Positions 1-6,265 of a stretch of DNA of 12,315 bases are shown here, piece by piece (the stretch's first letter is position 1; each line of letters begins with the position of its first letter). The stretch is from Candidatus Methanoplasma sp. (GTDB lineage: Archaea; Thermoplasmatota; Thermoplasmata; Methanomassiliicoccales; Methanomethylophilaceae). The DNA is taken from the NCBI GenBank assembly GCA_031254265.1, contig JAIRUV010000064.1, forward strand, positions 1 to 12,315, given 5' to 3'. The position numbers were made by a program, and so were the translations under genes. The notes under the pieces are model-generated. The model was not told the origin of the DNA, did no database searches, and was given only the letters and a program-made list of their open reading frames with translations.

Positions 1-278
1 ATGCATATATGATAATAGAGGCCCTGTCGGACGGCGGGGTCCTTGTAGGGCTTCCCAGGGATGTATCCATAAAATTGGCTGCACAGACGCTGCTGGGCGC
101 AGCGAAAACGATACTGGAGACCGGCGAGCACCCGGGCAAGATGAAGGACATCGTCTGTTCTCCCGGCGGAACATCCATAGAGGCGGTAAGGGTCCTTGAG
201 GAGGGCGGTCTGAGGTCCGCACTGATCAACGCCGTCGAGGCGTCCGCCTTGAAGTCCAAAGAATTAGGGAAAAAGTGA
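1..278 (+). CDS. proC: Pyrroline-5-carboxylate reductase, C-terminal part (partial)
   Basis: The last step of proline synthesis: NAD(P)H-dependent reduction of 1-pyrroline-5-carboxylate to L-proline in the cytoplasm. Only the last 92 codons are in the window (reading frame begins at base 3), and the true start lies to the left. The ATG at base 9 is an internal Met, because the frame is open upstream and the residues before it fit the family. What is visible is the helical dimerisation domain: an [14 protein letters not shown] stretch right at the edge, then a C-terminal [17 protein letters not shown] stretch, both typical of ProC. The N-terminal Rossmann domain is outside the window. The gene converges on the radical SAM gene with 32 bases between the stops. 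Identification is firm; the state of the missing part is unknown. Confidence 0.9.
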   Translation, partial: AYMIIEALSDGGVLVGLPRDVSIKLAAQTLLGAAKTILETGEHPGKMKDIVCSPGGTSIEAVRVLEEGGLRSALINAVEASALKSKELGKK

Positions 279-290
279 ATCTAGTTCGGT

Positions 291-300
291 TCCTTAAGGA
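291..300. repeat. Perfect 10-base palindrome between convergent genes
   Basis: TCCTTAAGGA is a perfect 10-base palindrome lying in the 32-base gap between the proC stop (278) and the radical SAM stop (311). It has no loop and no following T-run on either strand, so it is not a convincing terminator. It may be chance. Confidence 0.3.
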
Positions 301-310
301 CATTACATTC

Positions 311-2035
311 TCAGGCAAGGAAACTGCGCACAAGCCCTGCGATAATACGCGGCGAGTTCCTCCATATGGATCCAGACTTCCAGTCGAGGTCTTTCTTGTC
401 GCAGACAGTTGAATTCATAAGCTCTTTTCCATGCTCTTTTATCTCCCACAGCCTGCTCTCCCGCTCTTCCGCATCTGAGATGGCCATTATCTCATCCACT
501 CTGTGCATGAGCATGCGTGCCGTCTCCGTCCTTTCGTTCCTCTGCCTCATGGCCTCGGCGGTTATCCTCGAGCTCTCATATTCCATCGTGGCAAGTTCTA
601 TGGCTGCGTCGTATGTCGTCTCCGCTATCATGTCCTTGTCCATCCATTTTGTCTCGTAGGACAGCACATGTTTCCACGATGGGTTATCGAGCAGCCTCTT
701 GTGCTCTCCGAGGGTCCTGGCGAAAAACCTGTACCCCCATTTGTCTGGATTTTCGAACGCTCTGCTTCCGGGATCGACGAAGGGCGCGAAGGGCGCATTG
801 AATATGATGAGGTTATCGTCCCTGCCCACCATATTCCAGAGCCTCTTCGACGCCTTGGCGCTGTTTATTGCCGACTCCCTTGTCTGGAAGGGGAGGCCGG
901 TCATATAGAACAGGTCGAATCTGCTGCATCCGTTGTCGAAGGCGGAGGCCACCGACCTCTCTATCGCATCGTTGGTGTACCCTTTACCCAGTGCATTCCT
1001 GACCGCCTCGTCGTGGGAGTCGGGAGAGAATTCTATGCTCCAGCCGCCTTCGAACGCTTTGTCCAGCTCTGAGAAGAAGTGCCCTCCCGCCCCTCCGAAG
1101 AGTTCGATCACGACGTGGTTCTTTATACCTCTCTCTTTGACCGCCTTAAGGAACCTTTCAGCATACTTCTCGCTCTGCTGCCTTATATCCCCGACAACGA
1201 AGATCGGCGAGTCCAGATAGTTCTGGATCATGTCCATGTCCTCTGCGAGCCTCTCCGGACTCCTGTATGCGGGCGCCTTCCTGCAGGCCACTTTCATGCC
1301 TGCATGTACCGACCCTCCGCACTCTGCGCAGTTGAGGGAACAACCCCTTACCGAGAACACCGACGTAAGAGGCTGTCTGTCCCAGCCGTACCACGGGAGC
1401 GCGCCTTTGATGTCCATGTGCCTTATGGTGCTCTTTATCATTGTCCCGTAGTCGAACCTGATATCGTCCAGGTTATCCAATGAATGGGTTATTCCGTTGT
1501 TATGTATCCTGCCGAGGTCGTCCTTCCACACCAGGTTCGGGACCTCTGACAGGTCGCCGCCTTCCTGCAGAGCGGTCATCATACGCACTGTCGGCTCTTC
1601 CGTGGTGTCCCCTCTCATCACCAGGTCCACTTCCGGCATGCTGATGAGCTCCTCCCAGAAGTAAGATGAAGTCATGCCGCCGAACTCCACTTTAGAGTCA
1701 GGATGGTACTTCTTTACCAGCTTGGCCACTTCCGTCGCCCCGTGGACATGGGGCATCCAATGCAGATCTATAGCAAAGACATCGGCATCCAGTGACCTTA
1801 TTCTTCTCTCTACGTCGAACCTGTCATCATGAAGCATCTGTACCGCGAGATTGACGATCCTTGTCCTGAACCCCGCCGCCTCCAGATGCGCTGAGATGGT
1901 CATGAAGCCTATAGGATACATCTCGAATACAGGGGAGGCTGGTATGACGTCGCTTATAGGTCCGTAGAAGATGGGCTTCTTTCTGAAGTCGTACACGCTT
2001 GGGGCGTGAAGGAATATCAGGTCCGACCGCGCCAT
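311..2035 (-). CDS. B12-binding-fold/radical SAM protein, Ta0216-like
   Basis: Predicted radical S-adenosylmethionine enzyme with an N-terminal cobalamin-binding-like Rossmann domain (about residues 30-170) and a radical SAM barrel after it. The cluster motif is CSLNCAEC, a CX3CX2C triad at Cys232, Cys236 and Cys239, in the context SVRGCSLNCAECGGS. The N-terminal part has the GFMTISAHLEAAGF and KVEFGGMTSSYF elements of this class but no strict DxHxxG motif, so cobalamin may not be bound through a histidine. Overall it resembles the Thermoplasma Ta0216 family, whose substrate is unknown to me. Start choice: ATG at 2035 gives 574 residues and sits 5 bases after a GGTGA site; a GTG at 2044 would overlap uppS by 8 bases and has no such site. 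It is the last gene of the folD operon. Position after uppS suggests, without proof, a link to lipid or prenyl metabolism. Family call is firm, function unknown. Confidence 0.8.
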   Translation of the reverse strand: MARSDLIFLHAPSVYDFRKKPIFYGPISDVIPASPVFEMYPIGFMTISAHLEAAGFRTRIVNLAVQMLHDDRFDVERRIRSLDADVFAIDLHWMPHVHGATEVAKLVKKYHPDSKVEFGGMTSSYFWEELISMPEVDLVMRGDTTEEPTVRMMTALQEGGDLSEVPNLVWKDDLGRIHNNGITHSLDNLDDIRFDYGTMIKSTIRHMDIKGALPWYGWDRQPLTSVFSVRGCSLNCAECGGSVHAGMKVACRKAPAYRSPERLAEDMDMIQNYLDSPIFVVGDIRQQSEKYAERFLKAVKERGIKNHVVIELFGGAGGHFFSELDKAFEGGWSIEFSPDSHDEAVRNALGKGYTNDAIERSVASAFDNGCSRFDLFYMTGLPFQTRESAINSAKASKRLWNMVGRDDNLIIFNAPFAPFVDPGSRAFENPDKWGYRFFARTLGEHKRLLDNPSWKHVLSYETKWMDKDMIAETTYDAAIELATMEYESSRITAEAMRQRNERTETARMLMHRVDEIMAISDAEERESRLWEIKEHGKELMNSTVCDKKDLDWKSGSIWRNSPRIIAGLVRSFLA

Positions 2036-2036
2036 A

Positions 2037-2816
2037 TCATTCACCGTATCGTCTTACGCGCTGCTGGTACGACCTTATGGCCCTTAGGAAATCTATGTAC
2101 CTGAAGCCGGGCCAGTAGATGTCCGTGAAATACAATTCCGAATAGGCCAGCTGCCAAAGAAGGAAATTTGATATCCTGACCTCCCCGGATGTCCTCAATA
2201 TCAGGTCCGGGTCGGGTATGTCCGAGGTGTACAGGTGGTCCGAGAACGTCTCTTCCGAGATGTCGTCGACCTCCAGTTCTTTGTTGGCGACCTTTCTCGC
2301 TATATCTTTGACGGCAGTGATTATCTCCTGCCGGCTTCCGTATGCCATAGCGACATTGAAATGGAAGTCCGAGTAGGATGATGTTTTCTCGTCTGCGTAT
2401 CTTATTGCGTCCTTCACGCTGTCCGGCAGAGTGGCATGGTCTCCGAACACTCTTATCCTCACTTTGTTCTCATGGACCTTGTCGTTATCGGCCATCCTGT
2501 ACAATGCGGATTCTGACAGTTTCATTATGAAGTCCACTTCTTCTTTGCCTCTTTTGAAATTCTCGGTGGAAAAAGCGTAGACCGTGACATATTCTATCTT
2601 AAGGTCGAGGCACCACCACAGCATCTCCTCTATCTTCTCTTCGCCTCTGCGGTGGCCTTCTTTGGCATCGCTTTCCAGGACCTCGGAGGCATATCTCCTG
2701 TTGCCGTCCATTATTATAGCGATATGTTTCGGTATCGGGCCGCTCAGGACATTCTTTGTCAGTTCCCTTCTGTACTTCGAGTACGCGGTCTTCGAAAGTA
2801 TTTTTGGGAATTTCAT
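2037..2816 (-). CDS. uppS: cis-Polyprenyl diphosphate synthase (UppS family)
   Basis: Adds isopentenyl diphosphate in cis to an allylic primer, probably geranylgeranyl diphosphate in archaea, to make the long polyprenyl diphosphate that becomes the dolichol-type glycan carrier. All family blocks are present in 259 residues: HIAIIMDGNRR with the catalytic Asp at 37; His55 in the GHRRG block; the AFSTENFKR block at 81-89; VAMAYGSRQEI at 155-165; and LILRTSGEVRISNFLLWQ at 205-222, containing the diphosphate-binding Arg/Ser residues and the metal-site Glu212. Length is normal. It begins 4 bases after the marker 11 stop, with GTGATC just ahead of its ATG in the same register as the kptA site, so it is probably translated by coupling. 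Exact chain length and primer cannot be read from the sequence. Confidence 0.93.
   Translation of the reverse strand: MKFPKILSKTAYSKYRRELTKNVLSGPIPKHIAIIMDGNRRYASEVLESDAKEGHRRGEEKIEEMLWWCLDLKIEYVTVYAFSTENFKRGKEEVDFIMKLSESALYRMADNDKVHENKVRIRVFGDHATLPDSVKDAIRYADEKTSSYSDFHFNVAMAYGSRQEIITAVKDIARKVANKELEVDDISEETFSDHLYTSDIPDPDLILRTSGEVRISNFLLWQLAYSELYFTDIYWPGFRYIDFLRAIRSYQQRVRRYGE
2041..2045 (-). promoter_or_regulatory. Shine-Dalgarno GGTGA for the radical SAM gene
   Basis: GGTGA lies inside the last codons of uppS, 5 bases before the ATG at 2035. It decides that start over the GTG at 2044, which overlaps the motif itself. Confidence 0.6.
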
Positions 2817-2820
2817 ATGA

Positions 2821-3771
2821 TCACATGAAATCTTCAGGTATTCCGGCCGCCTCGCCGCCCATGTCGAAACAGCCTATCGCCGCAACTGCGCCGATAACGC
2901 CCCTTGTGCCCGTGATGCTGATCACCTGCACTCCGTTCTCCCTCGCCGCTTTCACGGCGTCCTCCTCATCCAGTATCTCGGTCTTCGCCCTTATTCCGTA
3001 TTCTTTGAGCTGCGGGGGTATAATGAGGCCTTTGAACACCGTCATTACGGAATCCTTGGAGAAGGACTCCTTCCTGACGAATTCCGTGCAGTACTCTATA
3101 AGCGCGGGTATGTCCTCTTCTTTCACAGCGAACGATACCGCAGTGGAGCAGCAGTTGGTCGTCTTGTGAGGAACCTTCGGGTTCAGCTGGATTATCTTGT
3201 GATCGATGAAACTGCCGATGGGGCAGCTGCTTCCCATCTTCATCGCCGCCACCCACGACGCCCCTCTCTCCTTGGTGTCGGTATCATCTATCCCGACTAT
3301 GACCCTGACCGTCTTCGGCGTGATGATGTCGACATGGGCGACATGGGCCCCTCCTATCTTGAAATCATCCGGGTATTCCGTCTGGATCACGTCCGGACAT
3401 TGGGCGATGCACGCTCCTATTCCCACCGTCGCCCCTGCTATGCCGTACCATGTGGTCCTTACTCTGTCGCCCTCCACCTTCAGAGCGGCGATCCCCTGGC
3501 CTCCCACGTATCCGGACACCGGGCCGAACTTGAGCTCCTTCTCTCCGATAAAGACGTCCATTATCAGCGTCTGGCCGTCCATCCTTATGCTCTTGATGAC
3601 GCCCCCTGCCCTCTTACGGTTCACAACATCCCATTCTCCGGGGCCTTTTGACGTGCATTTCTCGACTATCTGTGCTATCCCTCTCTCTTCGTCCACCATT
3701 GTGAGGAATCCTCTGCAGAATAGCGGACCGTATTTTTGCCTGACCTCGTCAGGCTTGAGGATGTACACCAT
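2821..3771 (-). CDS. mmp11: Methanogenesis marker protein 11-like protein
   Basis: A 316-residue protein that I match to methanogenesis marker 11, a family of unknown biochemical function found across methanogens. The key sign is the GIDDTDT motif at residues 160-166, followed by KERGASW; a similar acidic GIDDTD motif occurs at the N-terminus of TiaS, the archaeal tRNA-Ile2 agmatidine synthase, where it belongs to the nucleotide-handling domain. A second TiaS-like segment, IIQLNPKVPHKTTNCCSTAV, spans 193-212. The N-terminal 150 residues contain a Gly-rich GIAGATVGIGACIAQCP stretch (110-126). No signal peptide or membrane segment is evident. It starts 2 bases after the kptA stop, with GAGGA in the last kptA codons serving as a plausible ribosome site. 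Nucleotide or Mg binding is an inference from the acidic motif. The assignment was made from memory of the family. Confidence 0.78.
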   Translation of the reverse strand: MVYILKPDEVRQKYGPLFCRGFLTMVDEERGIAQIVEKCTSKGPGEWDVVNRKRAGGVIKSIRMDGQTLIMDVFIGEKELKFGPVSGYVGGQGIAALKVEGDRVRTTWYGIAGATVGIGACIAQCPDVIQTEYPDDFKIGGAHVAHVDIITPKTVRVIVGIDDTDTKERGASWVAAMKMGSSCPIGSFIDHKIIQLNPKVPHKTTNCCSTAVSFAVKEEDIPALIEYCTEFVRKESFSKDSVMTVFKGLIIPPQLKEYGIRAKTEILDEEDAVKAARENGVQVISITGTRGVIGAVAAIGCFDMGGEAAGIPEDFM

Positions 3772-3773
3772 GC

Positions 3774-4454
3774 TCAGTCCTCTTCATCTTCTTCGAGATA
3801 GTCTTCTTCTTCGTCCTCTGATTCTTCCGCTTCTGCGATGCTCAGGAATTCCGGCGGGACCTGGTCGCAGAGGAAAACTGTCTTCGCTGCCTTTCCTATC
3901 TCTATGCCTGCGTCGATGCATCCTGCCGTGTCTATAACAAGTATGACCGGTTCCTCCGATCTCACCAAGCCTGCCTTCATAGCATCCTTGTAAGAGCGTG
4001 AGAGGTGCACCATCGCCCTGTCAGTAGGGAAAAGACCGTCCTCGAGCAACAGTTCGCACTCCTCTTCCGTTGTCGGATAATACAGGAATTCCGGGATGTT
4101 GTCCACGGGGAGCCTGAGGCTCAGCTCTATGGTGTGGCCGTATGTCGCCCTTACATCAGACCCAGATATCTGGTACCTTCCTTTAGGGTCGGTTTCAGCC
4201 ATCGCTTCTATGTGGTGGGTCCTCAGCCACTTCATTTTCGGGTAACGGGACTTGACTACGGCGACGATATCCCTCGTATCTACGAATCCCTGGTCGTCCA
4301 TCTCCAGTTCGAACTTACCGTGCCTAAGTATCCCCGCCATCGTCCTGCCTATCTTCTCTACTTCGTAGTCGCTCATCAGGAATTTTCCTTCTTCTCCGCA
4401 GACCGGGCAGCTTTCGTCTCGGAAATAGCCGTGATCCTCGCACTCCCTCATCAT
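3774..4454 (-). CDS. kptA: RNA 2'-phosphotransferase (Tpt1/KptA), Zn-finger archaeal type
   Basis: NAD-dependent enzyme that removes an internal RNA 2'-phosphate, releasing ADP-ribose 1'',2''-cyclic phosphate and nicotinamide. The 226 residues begin with a zinc knuckle, CX2HX7CX2C (Cys5, His8, Cys16, Cys19), then the Tpt1 core. The Arg-His-Arg-Arg catalytic set is present: Arg44-His45 in ILRHGKF, Arg102 in VRATYGHT, Arg146 in PTDRAMVHLS. The usual LYHGT element is replaced by LYYPTT at 124-129. The C-terminus (about 209-226) is an almost purely acidic tail of Glu and Asp. Its RNA substrate is unclear, since archaeal tRNA splicing by RtcB leaves no 2'-phosphate; RNA end-capping by ADP-ribosylation is a reported alternative for archaeal members. 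The GGTGATC site before its ATG contains the folD stop, implying coupled translation. ATG codons at 4454 and 4451 are adjacent; the first fits spacing better. Confidence 0.9.
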   Translation of the reverse strand: MMRECEDHGYFRDESCPVCGEEGKFLMSDYEVEKIGRTMAGILRHGKFELEMDDQGFVDTRDIVAVVKSRYPKMKWLRTHHIEAMAETDPKGRYQISGSDVRATYGHTIELSLRLPVDNIPEFLYYPTTEEECELLLEDGLFPTDRAMVHLSRSYKDAMKAGLVRSEEPVILVIDTAGCIDAGIEIGKAAKTVFLCDQVPPEFLSIAEAEESEDEEEDYLEEDEED

Positions 4455-4456
4455 TT

Positions 4457-4463
4457 GATCACC
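4457..4463 (-). promoter_or_regulatory. Shine-Dalgarno GGTGATC for kptA, containing folD stop
   Basis: GGTGATC sits just ahead of the kptA ATG (GGTGA + 4 bases + ATG). The TGA inside it (4461-4459) is the folD stop codon, so ribosomes ending folD lie on the kptA site. It is a reference for the identical spacing at folD. Confidence 0.7.
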
Positions 4464-5343
4464 TTGAAACTGCGGCCTTCTCGGCGGCCGCCACCGTGTT
4501 TGCCATGAGCATGCATATCGTCATGGGACCTACTCCTCCGGGCACCGGAGAAATAGCAGATGTCTTCTTTTTCACATTGTCGAAGTCCACATCCCCCACA
4601 AGCCTGGATCCGCTAGGGGCGGCAGGATCTTCCACCCTGTTCGTACCGACATCGATCACGACGGCTCCCTCTTTCACCATGTCCGCCGTCACGAAGTTCG
4701 GCTTGCCCATCGCCACTATCAGGATGTCCGCCTGTCTTGTTATGGAAGGGAGGTCCTTGGTCCTTGAATGCACGACCGTGACCGTGGAATCCGCTCCGTC
4801 ACCTTTCTGCACCATCATCGCCGCCATGGGCTTCCCGACTATGTTGCTTCTTCCCACCACAACGACATGTTTCCCCTTTGTGTCCACACCGGACCTGACC
4901 AGCATCTGCTGGACCCCTGCCGGCGTGGCAGGAAGGAATTCTGGCTCTCCTATGAGCATCTTACCGACGTTCGCCGGGTGGAAGCAGTCCACATCCTTCT
5001 TAGGGTCTATCGCATTGATGACCTTCTTTTCGTCGATGTGCTTTGGAAGCGGCAACTGCACCAGAAACCCGTGGATGCTCTTATCGCTGTTCAATCCCGT
5101 GACCTTCTTCAGAAGTTCTTCTTCCGCAGTGTCCTCGGGCAACGCGACAGTGACCGAATGCATGCCGAGCTCTTCGCATTTTTTGCCTTTCATCCTGACG
5201 TAGACCTCTGACGCGGGATCGCTTCCGACGAGTACCACTGCAAGGCCCGGTGTCGTACCTTTGGATTTCAGAGAGTTTATCCTCTCTCTGAGTTCTGCAT
5301 ATATGCTTTCGGATACGGCCTTCCCTAGTATCAGCTCGGACAG
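4459..5343 (-). CDS. folD: Methylene-THF dehydrogenase/cyclohydrolase FolD, non-canonical start
   Basis: Bifunctional enzyme that oxidises 5,10-methylene-tetrahydrofolate with NAD(P)+ and hydrolyses the product to 10-formyl-THF, supplying C1 units for biosynthesis. Visible motifs, numbered from the proposed start: ILGKAVS at 5-11, PGLAVVLVGSDPAS at 32-45, Tyr48 and Lys52 of the YVxxK catalytic motif, a QLPLPKH block, DVDCFHPANVG, VVVGRSNIVGKP for cofactor binding, and ISPVPGGVGPMTI near the end. The first ATG/GTG-type codon in frame (GTG at 5238) would remove 35 conserved residues. The frame is open up to a TAG at 5373, with no ATG, GTG or TTG at the family start. A CTG at 5343, 4 bases after GGTGA, gives 294 residues, the usual FolD length. 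Two family positions are changed: Gly to Cys in DVDG and Cys to Ala in PCTP. It is the first gene of the operon. Confidence 0.9.
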   Translation of the reverse strand: MSELILGKAVSESIYAELRERINSLKSKGTTPGLAVVLVGSDPASEVYVRMKGKKCEELGMHSVTVALPEDTAEEELLKKVTGLNSDKSIHGFLVQLPLPKHIDEKKVINAIDPKKDVDCFHPANVGKMLIGEPEFLPATPAGVQQMLVRSGVDTKGKHVVVVGRSNIVGKPMAAMMVQKGDGADSTVTVVHSRTKDLPSITRQADILIVAMGKPNFVTADMVKEGAVVIDVGTNRVEDPAAPSGSRLVGDVDFDNVKKKTSAISPVPGGVGPMTICMLMANTVAAAEKAAVSR

Positions 5344-5347
5344 AATT

Positions 5348-5352
5348 TCACC
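5348..5352 (-). promoter_or_regulatory. Shine-Dalgarno GGTGA before the folD CTG
   Basis: GGTGA, then AATT, then CTG at 5343. The spacing is exactly that of kptA (GGTGA, TCAA, ATG) and nearly that of uppS (TGTGA, TCAT, ATG). It supports CTG as the folD start codon. Confidence 0.6.
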
Positions 5353-5371
5353 AAGTTGTTGAAAGCCACTC

Positions 5372-5383
5372 TATTATATTATA
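5372..5383 (-). promoter_or_regulatory. TATA box of the folD operon
   Basis: On the minus strand the sequence TATAATATAATA occurs in an otherwise mixed-composition gap. A start of transcription about 25 bases downstream falls near 5350-5355, leaving a very short leader that still carries GGTGA. It would drive folD-kptA-marker 11-uppS-radical SAM. No clear purine-rich BRE is seen. Confidence 0.6.
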
Positions 5384-5420
5384 TTAGCGAGACGGGGATT
5401 TGGTTTTTTGTCCTGATTCC

Positions 5421-5439
5421 AACGCACATGCTCTGCGTT
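5421..5439. repeat. Short inverted repeat after the deacetylase gene
   Basis: AACGCA (5421-5426) and TGCGTT (5434-5439) form a 6-bp hairpin with a 7-base loop, between the deacetylase stop (5467) and the folD promoter. No T-run follows on the minus strand (an A-run lies there), so it is not a typical terminator. Confidence 0.35.
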
Positions 5440-5452
5440 CTCGGTTTCCAGC

Positions 5453-5466
5453 GTGTGTCCGTGTGT
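5453..5466. repeat. GTGTGT direct repeat
   Basis: GTGTGT-CC-GTGTGT lies directly beyond the deacetylase stop. It is a small low-complexity repeat with no assigned role. Confidence 0.3.
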
Positions 5467-6264
5467 TCACGGCCCTCCGGCCGCTGTTCTGGCCTCCGTC
5501 ATCGTCATGGGTACCATGCCCGCGTCCGTCATCCCTTCCAGCACTTTCCTTACGTTGGAGATGTTGTTCTCTATTTCTTCTCGGGACATCATCCCCCTCT
5601 CGGCGGATTCGACCATGTGCCATGTATGGGTCGCTATGACAAAGACTCCTTCTTCCATCACCGATGCCATCCTTATGTAGTCCTCCGGCCTCCTTTTTGA
5701 CTCATGCATCGGCCATAGGAATGCGGTGATCCTCTTTCCCGCAGCGTCCCTCCCCTCGGGGACCGGTATCTCCCATACGCCGTTGCTCATCCTCTCAGGC
5801 AGGAAGGATCCCGTCACTTCCTTGTAGAATGATGAATCGATGTCCATGCCGAATTCCGGAAGCATGTCGATCGTCTCCCTGTCAGCTTTCATGTACGGCG
5901 CCCTGAAACACCTGGGCCACTTTCCAGTAATGGCTTTCACTGTGCAGGCGGCTTCTCTGATGACCTCTCTTTTCCTGTCTGCGCTCATCATTGTGAGGTC
6001 TTCGTGGTCAACTCCGTGCACCCCTACTTCATGGCCCGAGAGGAGGCCGGCATCCATTCTCTTCAGTGCAGAGGCTTCGGCGAAGAATGTTGCTTTGATC
6101 CCCATCCCGTCGAACAATTCCGCCAGGAGCGAGAGTCCTCTTTTTGAGGAGGAGAACCTCGGACCCGTTCCGTTCCCTCGGTCCGCAGACCCGGCGGCTA
6201 TGCTGCCCCGGATCGGGATGTTGGCATCCCTGTCCAGATCGACGGTCACGCACAGCGCCCGCAT
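5467..6264 (-). CDS. NodB-fold hydrolase, polysaccharide deacetylase family
   Basis: A 265-residue metal-dependent hydrolase of carbohydrate esterase family 4 type. Motifs in order: VDLDRD with Asp9 and Asp11 (base and metal ligand), KATFF at 57-61, HGVDH with metal ligands His83 and His87, RAPY at 121-124, and ATHTWH with His213/His216 at the end. There is no signal peptide or membrane helix, so it acts in the cytoplasm, unlike secreted cell-wall deacetylases. The ATG at 6264 is one base past the AMP phosphorylase TAA, making it the fourth gene of the isomerase-RuBisCO-AMP phosphorylase operon. The family also includes amidohydrolases on small molecules, such as PuuE-type allantoinase, so a nucleobase- or sugar-derived substrate is conceivable; the sequence does not settle it. 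Family is firm, substrate unknown. Confidence 0.85.
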   Translation of the reverse strand: MRALCVTVDLDRDANIPIRGSIAAGSADRGNGTGPRFSSSKRGLSLLAELFDGMGIKATFFAEASALKRMDAGLLSGHEVGVHGVDHEDLTMMSADRKREVIREAACTVKAITGKWPRCFRAPYMKADRETIDMLPEFGMDIDSSFYKEVTGSFLPERMSNGVWEIPVPEGRDAAGKRITAFLWPMHESKRRPEDYIRMASVMEEGVFVIATHTWHMVESAERGMMSREEIENNISNVRKVLEGMTDAGMVPMTMTEARTAAGGP

Positions 6265-6265
6265 C

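Noticed and set aside
5421..5439. Inverted repeat as terminator of the RuBisCO operon
   Set aside because: The stem is only 6 bp and no T-run follows on the minus strand; kept only as a low-confidence repeat.
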